From positions 1,054,001-1,118,000 of the forward strand of contig CM041298.1 in assembly GCA_023052935.1 (NCBI GenBank): a DNA stretch of 64,000 nucleotides, in the 5' to 3' direction. A program made the translations under genes and the position numbers. The notes under the pieces were generated by a model, which saw nothing but the letters and a program-made list of their open reading frames with translations, made no database searches and was not told the DNA's origin. The DNA is from Piezodorus guildinii. Lineage: Eukaryota; Arthropoda; Insecta; Hemiptera; Pentatomidae. How positions within the stretch are numbered: the first letter of the stretch is position 1; each line of letters starts with the position of its first letter. Below are positions 47,286-59,809 of this stretch, in pieces.

Positions 47286-48816
47286 CTCTCTTATAGACAC
47301 ACAGTCAACCATTGTCACTTCATAAAGATTTAAATAATATTAATTTTAACTGTTTCTGCCGAAACCTTATGCTATTTAAATAAAGAGGTGGAGTTAACAA
47401 AACAGTCTTTTTGTTGTAATATTGTATTCGATCTTCACCTTAATATATCAACACTCAACCTATAATTTATAGAAAAAAAAAGAACGTGTGATTTTAGCAT
47501 TTTCTGCAATCAAGTATAACAAATTATTTTCAAAAGGTACATTAAGACATATGAAATTGATATTTTGGCATATTTCTATTCAAATCGTATAATATTATCG
47601 AAATGTGTCATCGAATTTCAATCTCTGAAGAAACAAAAATAATACATATACTGTAAGATATATTTTTTTGTTGGCTAATCTCAAAAGAAAATAATTTTAT
47701 TTCACAATTTACATTGTTTCTGCCTTTAGTGCCATTTTTAAGTATCTGCAAAAAAAAAAAAAAATTATGATATTAATATACATTTTATAATTTTATTAAT
47801 TTTCACATGGGTTACTATGAAATAATATTTTTTTTTTTGATTCACTGAACAAATATATCTTACATTAATCAAACCAAAAGAAAATTAGGATTATGATGAG
47901 AAATTCAAAATATACCAGGAGGACAACAATTAACCATGGATGGAACTGCGTGGACAATGTAAAATGAAGAAAACTAAAACATGATGTTATTGATCAAATT
48001 ACCTAAATTGAAAAAATTATAAAATGTATAATTATATCATAAAAGTATTTTTTTGCAGACACTTCAAAATTCACTAGTGCCTTTTTTTGGTAACTAGCTG
48101 ATCAAAGCTTGGCCTCTTTTTATATTAAGTCCAGGCTACACAGTAAGAGAAGAGGTTAGTCAAAATTCATTACAGTAAGGTATTGGGAGAGTTCGCTAAA
48201 GTAACGGGAGAGGAGGAAGCCATATTAAAAACAAAAAACAATTTGGATAATAATATCAAATATTTATAACTTATGAGGTTATTTTCTGAAAAAAATTTTA
48301 ATTATAAATCAAGTTTAATGATTACTTTAAATCTAAACTAATAAAATATATATATAACCTTTCCTAATCCGATCCTTGTCTGTATGGAATTTTATCCTTC
48401 ATATATTTGTCTCTCTGAATCTCTTCCGGCTTTCAAATCTGATCTATTTATTCATTTCCTTTCTGTCCAATTCCCAAGTTTATGAATAGATTTGTGAATT
48501 TCTATAAAATTAGTAAAAAAACATATAGAAATGATAAATTTACTATAATATTTTTTTTTTCTTGCATATGTATAACTATATTATTTCATCATTATTTACC
48601 GATATTGTAAATATATTTTAATTAAAATTTGTATAAATATGCTCATATTTTTCTGTTTTATTTTTATTCTAGTTTTGTTATTAATTTTCTGTATTATTAT
48701 CAGAAACTGCCTTTAATTTATTAATATTGTTCATATTCGTTTTAATTTCTGTTATTTTTTGTTTGTTTTATATTTTGTAATATTATTCTAAAGAGACCTG
48801 TCCCAGAATAAATAAA

Positions 48817-48919
<103 letters not shown>

Positions 48920-50679
48920 GAGATATGTTATCATAGATGAGTGTTTTTTTTTTTAACTAATCAGCTGATGCATAAGATGTCAAATTCAACTTTTCCTTTC
49001 CAATGGAACTATTTTGAGTTGGGCAATGAGACCTGGTTTTTGGTGGGTGGGGTGGGGTGAAGTCTCTAAGCAGATATTACCTTGATCTTCTAAAGTCTGT
49101 TTCAGTATAACATCTGGTCCCGTTCAGGTAGGTTCTATTATATCATTTAATATTATAATAAGTATAACCATTATATGCTACAAAAATGCTTATATGTATT
49201 AAAGTTTTATTAGAAAAAGTTTAATTAATTTTTATGTTTCATTATATTTTAATTATATGTATGTATTTAACTAAGTAATAAACTTTGTTATCATTAGTAC
49301 TAAATGATGGTTTATTATTATAGTTAATTCATTATATATAAATATTTAAAAGTTATAGGTTTTCATGGGATAATTAAATTTTAATTAGTAAGATATTAGA
49401 AATTTTTGTATTTTATTATATTTTCATGCTCCAGTGAAATTATTACTTATGTTTCTCTAAACGTTGTTATAATTTTGAATTCAATAGTAATTTATTACTG
49501 TAGTTAACCCAGTAATATATTTTTTGGCAGGATTTTACAGGCAAAGCCTATTAAATAATTTAAAAAATTTACATTTATAAACTTATAATAATAGAAGGTA
49601 ATAATAATAATAATATAAAGCAATAATAATACAAAGTATTACCAATAATTGTAATTATTAATAATAATTTTAGTGAAAAATATTGCACAAAATAAACCAA
49701 GGTAAACATTAAAAATTAATTAGAAGTTATTATATAAAAGTTATATGTTTTAACAAGAGAACTCAATTTTTGGTTAATTATTGATAGGTTAATAATTACT
49801 ATTTTTTTATGTTTCACGATATTTATAACCTGGAGGGAAGTAATTACACATGTGGGTTTATGTTGGTCATAGATTTTGTTATTATTTCTATTTAATTGCG
49901 ATTAATTACTTCAGTCAATTCAATAAAATATGTACATATATGGATGTATGCTCATATTTCTAGGTTTTATTGGGGTAATTAATTTTTTTATTAGAAGAAA
50001 CTTCTTTTTTTTTTTTTTTAAATGTCAGTGAAGTTATTAAAGGTGTTTCCCTAAGTCAGTTATACATTTTTTTTATCATTTGTATTTAATAGCAGTTTAT
50101 TAATGATTTGTTGCTTGACAATATTATTTTAATTAATTACAAAGGGAAGGTTTTATCTTTAACACATTTTATATTTCCTTAGATATGAGATCTGAGATAA
50201 TTAAAAATCAAATGTATATCTTTATATATTGAATAATAATAGATTATAGGAAATTTGGAAGACATCTTAGATTTCCACAACCCTTAGTCAATAAAACAGA
50301 CTTAAAATAGCAATCAAAGGACATTTATATTTTGAATATTGATAATATTTAAGTTCTAGGTATCAAGGAATAGGATATTTGATTAAATAAAATCTATTAC
50401 GAAGGAAAATAAAAACAAATTAAAATTATCTTAAACATTTAATTAATTAATGAATCCATAATTTACCTTACTCATAATATTGTTCATTGTAATTTTGATA
50501 AAATTGAATCTTAGTATGTTGTGACTGTTTTATTAAATAAGAAAAACTGATGGTTTTGTTTTCAATAATTTTTAATAATATTACAACAAAAATATATAAT
50601 AATTAAATTTTCTCAAGATAATCCCTAATTATTAACAATAAAAGTTTGGACATAATTTTTTTTTATATAAATTGAGGAT

Positions 50680-51065
50680 GTATAGTCGACTGCAGAAACT
50701 ATTATAGGTCGAATAATGAGGAATAAGTAATTTTTTGAAATATTTTAATTTTGCCAATGTTTCGGCTTAAACTTGTGAGCCATCATCCGGTCTACAAACA
50801 TCAGAACAAAAGAGATACATATTAATGTGATAATGAAAATTTTTTGAAAGTAGTGACAATGATAACATTTGAAATAAAACAGAAAATATACCAACATACT
50901 TAAGTATTATATATACAAATAATGATAATATGATAAACAATATGATGATGATAAGCATAAAAACAAAACTTTAGACTTTAATATAAAAGTAAAAAAAAAA
51001 AAAAATTATATATAAACATACCATTACTGAGCCATGTCCAAGCATAAACTGAGGAAAACCATAAA
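50680..51065 (-). repeat. GTCGAC-family repeat copy
   Basis: Starts ATGTATAGTCGACTGCAGAA. Minus strand 50755-50790 has CCGGATGATGGCTCACAAGT, TTAAGCCGAAACATTGGC (CTGATGA changed to CGGATGA). The rest of the repeat (GAGCCATGTCCAAGCATAAA) resumes at 51027. Confidence 0.5.
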
Positions 51066-51739
51066 CATAGGTAGTAAGAGGAGGGGTTCGTGTAAAAGCC
51101 CTGAAGGTTTTTCCCCTCTAAATGTAAATACTACAGCTTATCTTTGTTTTTAAAAAGTTTTACAAAATTATAAAATGGAAAAACAAAACAATATATGTAA
51201 AATAAGGCTCAACATTTTTAACAGAAAATTATAAACACTAGAATCTGAGGTATGTAAAAGATCCATGAGGTATTTAATAAAAACAATAAAATAAATAACA
51301 AAAACCAGAAGTGTTATAAACGAAAAGATAAATATACAGTAAATAAAATATAAATTACACAAGCAAATTGTACAATAAAGTAAGAAACTTATAACTTAAG
51401 GAGGCGGAAGATGTTGGCATACGAGGGAGAGATTATTTCTTTGTCTGTTTTATGATTGACAGGGTACTGGAAAAAGATCGAGTACTCAATCATAAATAAT
51501 TTTTTTTATAAAGTTACGATTTCAGAATAAATTCAACTCATATATTTTTTTAAAGTTCTGTTTCAACATTAATAAAAATTTTTAAAACAATTTTCCTAGT
51601 TGAAAAAAAAAGTTTTTTACAACAAAAAATTGATATTTTTTTAAATTAAAATAATTATAATTCGGTAAGACCTTTGGATAAAGTTTATAAAAATTATTAA
51701 GGATATTTTAGTGAAGTGAGAATGGTTGGCTGTGTGTAT

Positions 51740-52315
51740 ATATAGGGGAGAAGTTGGTTCCAGGTGCAGTCGAATAAACACTTGATTAAGCAGAAAACAA
51801 TAGTTATAATTGAGACGTGATTTCCAAAAAGTACTAAAGGACATTTTTTACAAAATTGATTTTTTTACATATTTGTATTCTCATCAATTAGTTATATCTA
51901 AAGCTCCTATTTGATTTTATCTAATGAAAACCCAAGCCCTTTCTAAACGCAATTTGGAAATATGATTATTTTCTAAAGGAAATAATTACACATTTAATTT
52001 CTTTCCAAATTATACCAAAACATCTCATTTCATATCTTCAATATGATTTTATTAATATACTAAAAAAACAATTCTGGATTTTAATGAGAAAAGAATCAAA
52101 TCAGCTGGTTTAATAATTTAGTAATGAGAGATTTTCGCGCCTCCTGTAAAATTTCCTAGAATGGATATAGTACCTTTTGGAAATCAACGTCTCAATTGTT
52201 GTGATCTCCCTCCTTCAATCGCCCAGAAGAAGGCCTGAAATTTAGCCCAAAACGTAGACACAAGTTTCTACTAAATCAAGTGTTTTGTTGACTGCACCCG
52301 GAATCAAGTCTAACC
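51740..52315. mobile_element. Nested foldback elements
   Basis: Outer ends GGTGCAGTCGAATAAACACT (51765) and the complement near 52300. Inner ends TTGAGACGTGATTTCCAAAA (51808) and the complement near 52190. The plus-strand core at 52210 is CAGAAGAAGGCCTGAAATTT, AGCCCAAAACGTA. The inner element's start resembles 28685-28720. Confidence 0.5.
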
Positions 52316-52799
52316 ATTAAGAATATTTTAGTTTCGTCTGCTTTTGCTGGAGTAGTTTATTTACAATTTATGATGCTTTTAATGTTTCTTGGTCTTGATT
52401 TAGTTGTAAAGTAGTCTTTATTTTTTATTTTATTTTTTTTTCATCATTACCACTTATATAAACATTAAAAATAAATTTGGCACACATTGATACACCTTTG
52501 AATAACTTCAAACAAGTTTTTGTTAAGTATTTGTTCATTTTTTTATCAAATTCAATTTTTAAAATATATTAATGTAAAAAAAAAATATACTAACTAAAGA
52601 TATTCAGTTGTCAAGAAAATAATTTAGGATCTGAGGTTTTTCATTAAGTACCCTTTATACATGGATTATTTATTTGTGTAAATGTCAAAACTTATTAATT
52701 CTTTTCTAAAGGATAATGTCTGTTTACCTCTGTAGCATTTCACTATTTTGAAATTCAGTCTTTACCGAAAACGTGATTTGTATATAATTTTATTTTAAG

Positions 52800-53962
52800 A
52801 GTTTATTCTCCTCGCACTGTCCTCACTAGATAGACCGATGACACATGTGTGTTATCTGTAAACAATGACCCAACTATTGCTTCCCAAACCCTTCAGTCTC
52901 ACATTGCTTCCATTGAAGAATGGTGTCAAAAGTGGAGGATCAAAATAAATCCTACTAAATCCAACCAAATAACCTTTTTTACCCTTCGCTGGGAACCTAT
53001 GTCTGCCTGTCCCACTATATCCTTAGGCAATATTCCACTCACCTCAGTTGAACAGATCCGGTACCTTGGACTGCACTTTGACAGATGACTTACTTGGAAT
53101 CTTCACACTTGACTGAAACGACAAGAAACAGCTTGCAGATATCGTTTATTACAAAATTTACTTGACAAACGTTCAAAACTTCCCAGCTACTACAAAAAAC
53201 TAATTTATATTACAATACTTAGGCATATTTGGACATATGGAATTGAACTATAGGGATCCACCAAGCCATCAAATTCCTCTCGCATGCAATCCAAAATCCT
53301 CCAAAAGATCCTAAATGCCCCTTACTTTGTCACCAATAAAAGAATCCATTTTATTTTTCCTATTTTTTTTTTCTTTGGCACGATAGGCCATGTAGGCCCT
53401 TGGCCTCGTGGTATAATATACTCACGATTCACAATGAGATTTTACAGGGTAGGGTCATCACTCCTTACGCCAATTTTTATGAGTAGCCACCATTTGGCTG
53501 ACGGGTCTCACATACCTGAGGGAGAGGCTATGAGTGAATCCCTATTATTTATATCTTTATAAAAGCCCCACCGGGACTGGGATTCGAACTCAGAATCTCT
53601 AGCATGAGATACTAGCACGCTAGCCACTCAGCCATGGGCTCCCCAATAAAATAATAATCCATAAAGACCTAAATATCCCATTAGTCGCAGATCTAGCCCG
53701 AACTAGATATTCCTCCTTTTATTCCAAATTACCCGCCCACGCCAACCCACTCGTCCGCAAACTCTCATCTCCTATTCCTGATCATCTTCCTAGGCGGCTG
53801 GTAAGACGATGGCCTTGAGACCTACTTATCTGAATAATCTTTGAAGTGCTACCCCTGGGTAGATTCTTCTCACGCCTATCATGTCCATATCTCATGTGTG
53901 AACAGTCACATTTACTTGATGTATTTTTTGTGTTAATACAGTTGTAAATATCTCTATAATAA
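52800..53962 (+). mobile_element. Jockey-like LINE remnant split by SINE-C
   Basis: Catalytic motif C decayed to TDDTCVLSVNNDPTIASQTL, followed by IEEWCQKWRIKINPTKSNQI and ISLGNIPLTSVEQIRYLGLH. After a stop near 53088 the frame continues as an ETACRYRLLQNLLDKRSKLP-like stretch. The SINE-C insert occupies 53353-53650 and the LINE 3' tail resumes to about 53962. Confidence 0.8.
53353..53650 (-). mobile_element. SINE-C copy inside a Jockey-like LINE
   Basis: Minus-strand copy with head GGGGAGCCCATGGCTGAGTG and box B GAGTTCGAATCCCAG. Host sequence AATAAAAGAATCCAT before it and AATAAAATAATAATCCAT after it mark a slightly altered target duplication. Confidence 0.8.
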
Positions 53963-53969
53963 ATATAAA

Positions 53970-54721
53970 AATCTGGTGCGGCCAACACACGACTTTCACT
54001 TACCTCCATTTTTAAAATCAATGAAAGAATTTTCAAATACAGTTAGAGGTAAAAATACGTGAAATTATTAAGGAATTAATTAAATTAAATTTCTATAGAA
54101 ACATGTGTTTGATTCAAAAATCGATTATATTATTATCTAAAATAATCAGTTAGTTTTATGTTCATTTCATCACCCTCTATTAACTTTTAAAAGCTTGTGT
54201 ATCAGATAATATTTTTTTCTAAAATCTTTAGCTTTCCAACGGTATATCATACATGTATATTACTGCTCTTATGTTCAAAAACGAAAAATTGCATTAAAAA
54301 AATATTTTTTATGTTTTCTCCTTTAGTTGGGTATCGAATTTATTCAATTTATATATTTACCAGTTTTTCATCAGCGTTAACGAGATAATCTAGTTATCAT
54401 TATAGAATCTACAAAATTAAAGGTACTTTAGGGGAAGAAAATTTAAAATATCGGTATTTAAGCCCTGTCAGACCATTTTTATCCAAATAAAACCTACATG
54501 ATATTAAAGCCCATTAAATTTTACATCGATATAGCGAGTTTAATCAAAATCGTCGGAACAGTTTTCGAGAAAATCGAAAAAAGGTGCAAAATGCATGGTA
54601 TAAAGTGCCTCTTCTGGTAGGCTCATTTTGATGAAAAAAGTTTTGTCACGTCTCGGGCGTATAGATGTCTTAAATATGAAATTTCAGTTTCATAGGACTT
54701 ACCGTTTCCGCCCGGGAGTTA

Positions 54722-54755
<34 letters not shown>

Positions 54756-54886
54756 CTTTTTTCGGGACTTGGTTATTTGGACTCAGGGGACCCTAAAACG
54801 TGTATTTCCGTTGAAAACTGGAATTCGAAAATTTTCACGATCGCAATACTTCCCCTTACTATATATAGTAAGTGAAAGTAAAAAAA
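53970..54886 (-). repeat. TTTCACTTAC family, left arm of a palindrome
   Basis: Full copy of a non-coding family. One end reads CTGGTGCG-CAACACACGACTTTC and the other ends in the palindrome TTACTATATATAGTAA followed by GTGAAAGTA. It carries a (CA)n run at about 54723-54751. Matching copies, mostly partial, lie at 19846, 31225, 35945, 44340, 55200, 57595 and 59810. Confidence 0.75.
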
Positions 54887-55199
54887 GAGTTTATTCTCGG
54901 CCGGAACGGTCCAAAACTTTGTGAGTGCACCATTCAATGGTGGTTCAAGAAAATTCAAGTGGGTGACTTTAGCCTGGAAGACAAAGAAGTTGGTGGAAGG
55001 AGTTCCTGTCTTAATGACGATGTTCAACGAGCTTCGGTGGAAGAAAATCCCAGAACAACTGTTCTAGAATTTGCATGTAAGCAAATCGACCATCGATGAC
55101 CTCAAGGCGATTGGAAAGGAGAAAAAACTCTAACTTTGGATTCCTCACTCATTAAAGGACTAGCTGTACCTCACGGCTTTGCACGCCACTATTTCATTT
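54887..55199 (+). mobile_element. Mariner transposase N-terminal fragment
   Basis: Encodes CTIQWWFKKIQVGDFSLEDK and later QRASVEENPRTTVLEFACK, the DNA-binding region of a mariner transposase. It fills the centre between the two inverted arms of the palindrome at 53970-56090. No TIRs of its own were seen. Confidence 0.65.
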
Positions 55200-56090
55200 T
55201 GCTTTCACTTCCTATATGTAGTAAGGGAAAGTATTGCCATCGTGAAAATTTTCGAATTCCAGTTCTCAACGGAAATACATATTTTAGGGCCCCTGAGTCC
55301 AAATAACCAAGTCCCGCAAAAAGGTCTGTGTGTGTGTGGTAACTCGCAGGCGGAAACGGTAAGGCCTATGAAACTGAAATTTAATATTTAAGACAACTAT
55401 ACGCCCGAGACGTTACAAAACTTATGTCATCAAAATGAGCTTACCAGTAGAGGCACTTTATACCATGCATTTTGCACCTTTTTACGATTTGCTTATAAAC
55501 GGTTCCGACGATTTTGATTAAACTCGCTACATCGATGTCAAATTTCATGATATTTAATATGATATACTTTTCATTCTGATTGAAATAGTCTGACAGGGTT
55601 TAAATGCCGATATTTTAAATTTTCTTCTTCTAAAGTACCTTTAATTCTGTAGATTCTATAAAAATAACTATATTATCTTCTTACCACTGATGAAAAACAG
55701 GTAAATTTATAAATTGAATAAATTCGATAACCAACTAAAGGAGAAAACAGACATAATATTTTTTTAATGCAATTTTTCGTTTTTGAACATAAGAGCAGTA
55801 ATATACATGTATGATATACCGTTGGAAAGCTAAAGATTTTAGAAAAAATATTATCTTATACACAAGCTTTTAAAAGTTAATAGAGAGTGATGAAATGAAC
55901 ATAAAACTAACGGATTATTTTAGATAATAATATAATAGATTTTTTAATAAAACACATGTTTCTATATAAATTCAATTTAATTAATTCTTTAATAGTTTCA
56001 CGTATTTTTACCTCTCACTGTATTTGAAAATTCTTTCATTGATTTTAAAAATGGAGGTAAGTGAAAGTCGTGTGTTGCCCGCACCAGATT
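55200..56090 (+). repeat. TTTCACTTAC family, right arm of a palindrome
   Basis: Inverted relative to 53970-54886 and alike along its whole length, ending GTGTTGCCCGCACCAGATT. The pair encloses 313 bases with a mariner fragment. Confidence 0.75.
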
Positions 56091-56229
56091 TTTTTTTTTT
56101 TTAATTGCTGAGAATTAAGAAAGTCGTTTATAATAACTGTGTTAGGTGAGGTTATACAATATAAATATACCTGAGATAGCAGCGAGTTAAACTTTTAACT
56201 ATGTCTATGTACGACAAATAAATAATTAT

Positions 56230-56960
56230 TTTGATTATATGTCGAGGAATGGGTGTGGAGATTGTGATGATACACTGTTCAGCCTTCAGTTGTCAGGTTG
56301 TACTAGCTTCAGAAGAATGTGATCTTGAATATATGCTGAGGAAATTGAATGAAGCAGCAGAGTATATACCATGCAACTCAACAGTTTCAACCATCTGCGT
56401 GGAGGATTGGACGATCTCACTGAGCAACGTCTTTAACTATCTTGGGGTAACCATAGATCAGTTCGGAACGATGACAAAAGATATTGAAAATGAGATTGGA
56501 AATGGTAGGATAGTAGGAATCTTGAATGGCGTTCTGTGGAGCAAACAGGTGTCGCTTCTTACGAAAAAAAAGATTTACCATTCCTTCCTCTTAGGGACCA
56601 CTTTATATGGCGCTGAAACATGGACAGTGCTAAAATCGTCTGAAAGAAGGATTCTCTTATCCATCACCCCAATCCTCTAGCTCAATCCCAATCCAGCTCT
56701 ACACATCCTTACCGTCCCCCTAGAAGGTTGAAACGGCAGCAGCCCCGAGACCTCTTGTAAACATATATATTGGAGTTCTAGCATTTGCTAGATTCTCCAC
56801 TCACGTACTGTATGCTTGAGGATTGTATATAGGTATGAGTGACTTTTGTACATATTCTTATTTATTATTTGTTTTATAAATTTATTGTTTCATATATATT
56901 GTTTGAATGTAGTATGAATGTTGTACTTGATCACTAATAATTAGAACAGATTGTAATATT
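56230..56960 (+). mobile_element. Chimeric LINE remnant: RTE-like RT joined to another LINE 3' tail
   Basis: Frame 56231-56680 includes LEYMLRKLNEAAEYIPCNST, NVFNYLGVTIDQFGTMTKDI and YHSFLLGTTLYGAETWTVLK, the fingers-to-thumb part after the catalytic site. From about 56650 the sequence changes to a tail with CCGAGACCTCTTGTAAACA, resembling the Jockey-like tails seen at 16640 and 53800. Confidence 0.65.
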
Positions 56961-57356
56961 ACTCAATAAAAAAATATATATATTTTGACAAACTTTAGTC
57001 ATTGGTCTTACCAAATTAATGTGACATAACATTAAAATTATGATTTATTTAAATATTACATTGAAAAGAAGCATTGCACGTTATGACGACTTCCTGTTTT
57101 TGAAACACTGTTCAACAGAAAAATTATTTAAAGTTTCCCTCTTATTTTTTTTTTTTTGCATGCAATCAAGCTAAAACTATTGCAGTTTTATTAGTTAGTT
57201 ACTAATTGAGTCGGAGCTCAAGGATGACAACTTATCTATTCCTAAACTTTCAAGGACCCACAATGCTTGGATTTTTCTGTCACCATCTTTAAGAGACTTC
57301 TGAGGAAGCGAAAAGATTTTTGATGTGGCTACGTTGAAAAGCGACTACTATTTACC

Positions 57357-57426
57357 ATGTACACAATCTATGGAAGGATATACCAGTTCCTACTTACCGC
57401 TGTGCTCCTGGCGGTCTCCAGGTCAC
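57357..57426 (+). CDS. Chitinase-like gene, signal-peptide exon
   Basis: The ATG at 57357 sits in TTTACCATG and opens 23 codons that begin MYTIYGRIYQ. A hydrophobic core FLLTAVLLAV follows, then SRS. This is a typical signal peptide with a small polar region for cleavage. The exon ends one base into a codon at a perfect GTAAGT donor. The next exon, at 63577, begins with AG, giving CAG (Gln) at the join and a mature N terminus near QNIEDKKVVCYY. The phase match, the secretory leader and the position upstream on the same strand make this the first coding exon. The 5' UTR and promoter were not identified. No clear TATA box is placed at a usual distance. Confidence 0.75.
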
Positions 57427-57594
57427 GTAAGTGTTATATATCATATTATTGTTATATTGTTAATATATATTATATTTAAGTGTATTATTATTAGGTTGTA
57501 AAATAACTTCGCAGCGTTTTCCATATTTCAATTTAATCCTCGCTGTGTTTATAATAATCATAACTTAGTCAATTATGTTTACATATTCTACAAA

Positions 57595-58610
57595 ATCTGG
57601 TGCGGGCGACTTTCACGACTTTCACTTAACTCCATTTTTAAAGTCAATGAAAGAATTTTGAAATACAGTTAGAGATAAAAATACGTGAAACTATTAAAGA
57701 ATTAATTAAAACGAATTTATTAAAAAATCGAATATATGTTTTATTAAAAAATCTATTATATTATTATCTAAAATAATCAGTTAGTTTTTTTCTCCTTTTC
57801 ATCACTCTCTATTAACTTTTAAAATCTTGAATATAAGATAATATTTTTTCTAAAACCTTCAGCTTTCCAACGGTATATCATACATGTATATTACTGATCT
57901 TATGTTCAAAAACGAAAAACGCACACACAGACCTTTTTTTGTGGGACTTGGTTATTTGGACTCAGGGGACCCTAAAACGTGTATTTCCGTTGAAAACTGG
58001 AATTCGAAAATTTTCACGATCGCAATACTCCCCCTTTTTGCATTAAAAAAAAAAAAAAATTGCATTAAAAAATATTTTTTCTGTTTTCTCCTTTAGTTGG
58101 GTATCGAATTCATTCAATTTATATATTTATCTGTTTTTCATCGGTGGTAACAAGATAATATAGCTATTTTTATAGAATCAACAAAATTAAAGGTAATTTA
58201 GAGAAAGAAAATTTAAAATATAGGTATTTAAGCCCTGTTAGACCATTTTAATCCGAATGAAACCTAAATGATATTAGTGCCCATTAAATTTTACATCGAT
58301 ATAGCGAGTTTAATCCAAATCGTCGGAACTGTTTTCCAGAAAATCGAAAAAAGTGCAAAATGCATGGTCTAAAGTGTCTCTTCTGGTAAGCTCATTTTGA
58401 TGAAAAAGGTTTTGTAACGTCTCGGGCGTATATTTGTGTTAAATATGAAATTTCAGTTTCATAGGACTTACCGTTTCCGCCTGGGAGTTACGGGACTTGG
58501 TTATTTGGACTCAGGAGACCCTAAAATGTGTATTTCCGTTGAAAACTGGAATTCGAAAACTTTCACGATCGCAATACTTTCCCTTACTATATATAGTAAG
58601 TGAAAGTAAA
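57595..58610 (-). repeat. TTTCACTTAC family copy with an internal terminal-end insertion
   Basis: Same orientation as 53970. At about 57918-58035 a stretch belonging to the element's other end (GGACTTGGTTATTTGGACTC onward) is inserted, so that end occurs twice (again at 58495-58590). Confidence 0.7.
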
Positions 58611-58662
58611 AAACGCTGTAAATTATTACACTATGGTTTGTTATTTCCAAGTAACTTTATTA

Positions 58663-58803
58663 GAGTTTGTTTATTGTATTTAACGTCACGTTATGCTGCT
58701 GTGGCTAATCGGACGATGCTACAGTGGGAGTCCTAAATTTTTGCTATCCAGGTTTTATTAGGATAGGGATCTTTAACGAGAACCTGACATCGCACAGGCT
58801 CGG
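58663..58803 (-). mobile_element. SINE-B fragment
   Basis: Minus strand, tail to GAGCCTGTGCGATGTC. The head half is missing. Confidence 0.7.
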
Positions 58804-59039
58804 GATTTTTAAAAATGATTATAGTTTATTTGGTAAGTGGAAGAATATTATAGTCAATGTTATCTATTGTAATGACGTATAAACAGCTGATTCAAAAAGA
58901 CGTTTCTGTTTTTTTTTTTTAACAGATGATGAAACCTTTATCACTATTGTTCAAGTTTTAATCCATAAAGGATAATCCTTATTCAACATCCCATAAGTTA
59001 AGCCTCTTTGGGAGTTTCAACGAATACCTAAGTTAATCT

Positions 59040-59735
59040 GGAATCTTAATACGAGCAACAATTTATAATATATAGGCTTAATGCATATCAACTCAATGAT
59101 ATTCCGATACCCAAACTTCGCTGCACGACTCGTCCAATGTTCACCGTTCAAGCCCAAGCCCTCTCTTTGGACCAAATATTTTACACAGTACCTTATTTTC
59201 GAAAACCTCGAGCCGTTGTTCATCCTTCAAAGTAAGTGGCTACGTTTCACACTTTCCGTAAAGAACCGTCGGAAGAATAATAGTTTTATAAATTCTAACC
59301 TTCAAGTTTTTAGACAGAAGCCGCGAGCCAAGTAATTTAGCAAATGAATAATAACACGCATTTCCCACCTTTAACCGGGACTTTATTTCTTCTGGATTTC
59401 ATTTTATCTTGTTATCTTGAACCTAGATACTGAATTTCCCTCTGATATATTAATATAATCAAGATCGGCCACCATTTCTGCTACTAATCATATATTTTGT
59501 CTTATCAGTATTTAATTTAGACCTATTTGTTTACCGGTTTTTTTTAACACACTTGTATTTAGTTGTATGGTTTCTGTGTCTTCACCTAGCAGTACCAAAT
59601 CATCGGCATACCCCAAAACTGGAATCTCACCACCCATATTTAAACCTTTCTTTGTACTCGTCAGTTTTTCTATGACATATTTTAAGCTTATTAAATAACA
59701 CAGGTGAAAGGGGTCACCCTGTTCAAACCATATCG
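59040..59735 (-). mobile_element. RTE-like reverse transcriptase with intact YADD
   Basis: Minus strand from about 59730: EQGDPFHLCYLISLKYVIEK, then GGEIPVLGYADDLVLLGEDT, in one open frame of roughly 70 codons without an early ATG. Further down, frames such as 59223-59017 carry the 3' part of the polymerase. The YADD active site is unchanged although the whole is fragmentary. Confidence 0.75.
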
Positions 59736-59809
59736 CACCTCAAATTTCTCGGAGTAATTATGAAAAGTTTAATTAATGATAAGCTAAATATTAGAACTCA
59801 AGTATAGAG

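Noticed and set aside
54628..54924. 98-residue frame with a Thr-His run
   Set aside because: Frame through a (CA)n microsatellite inside a repeat arm.
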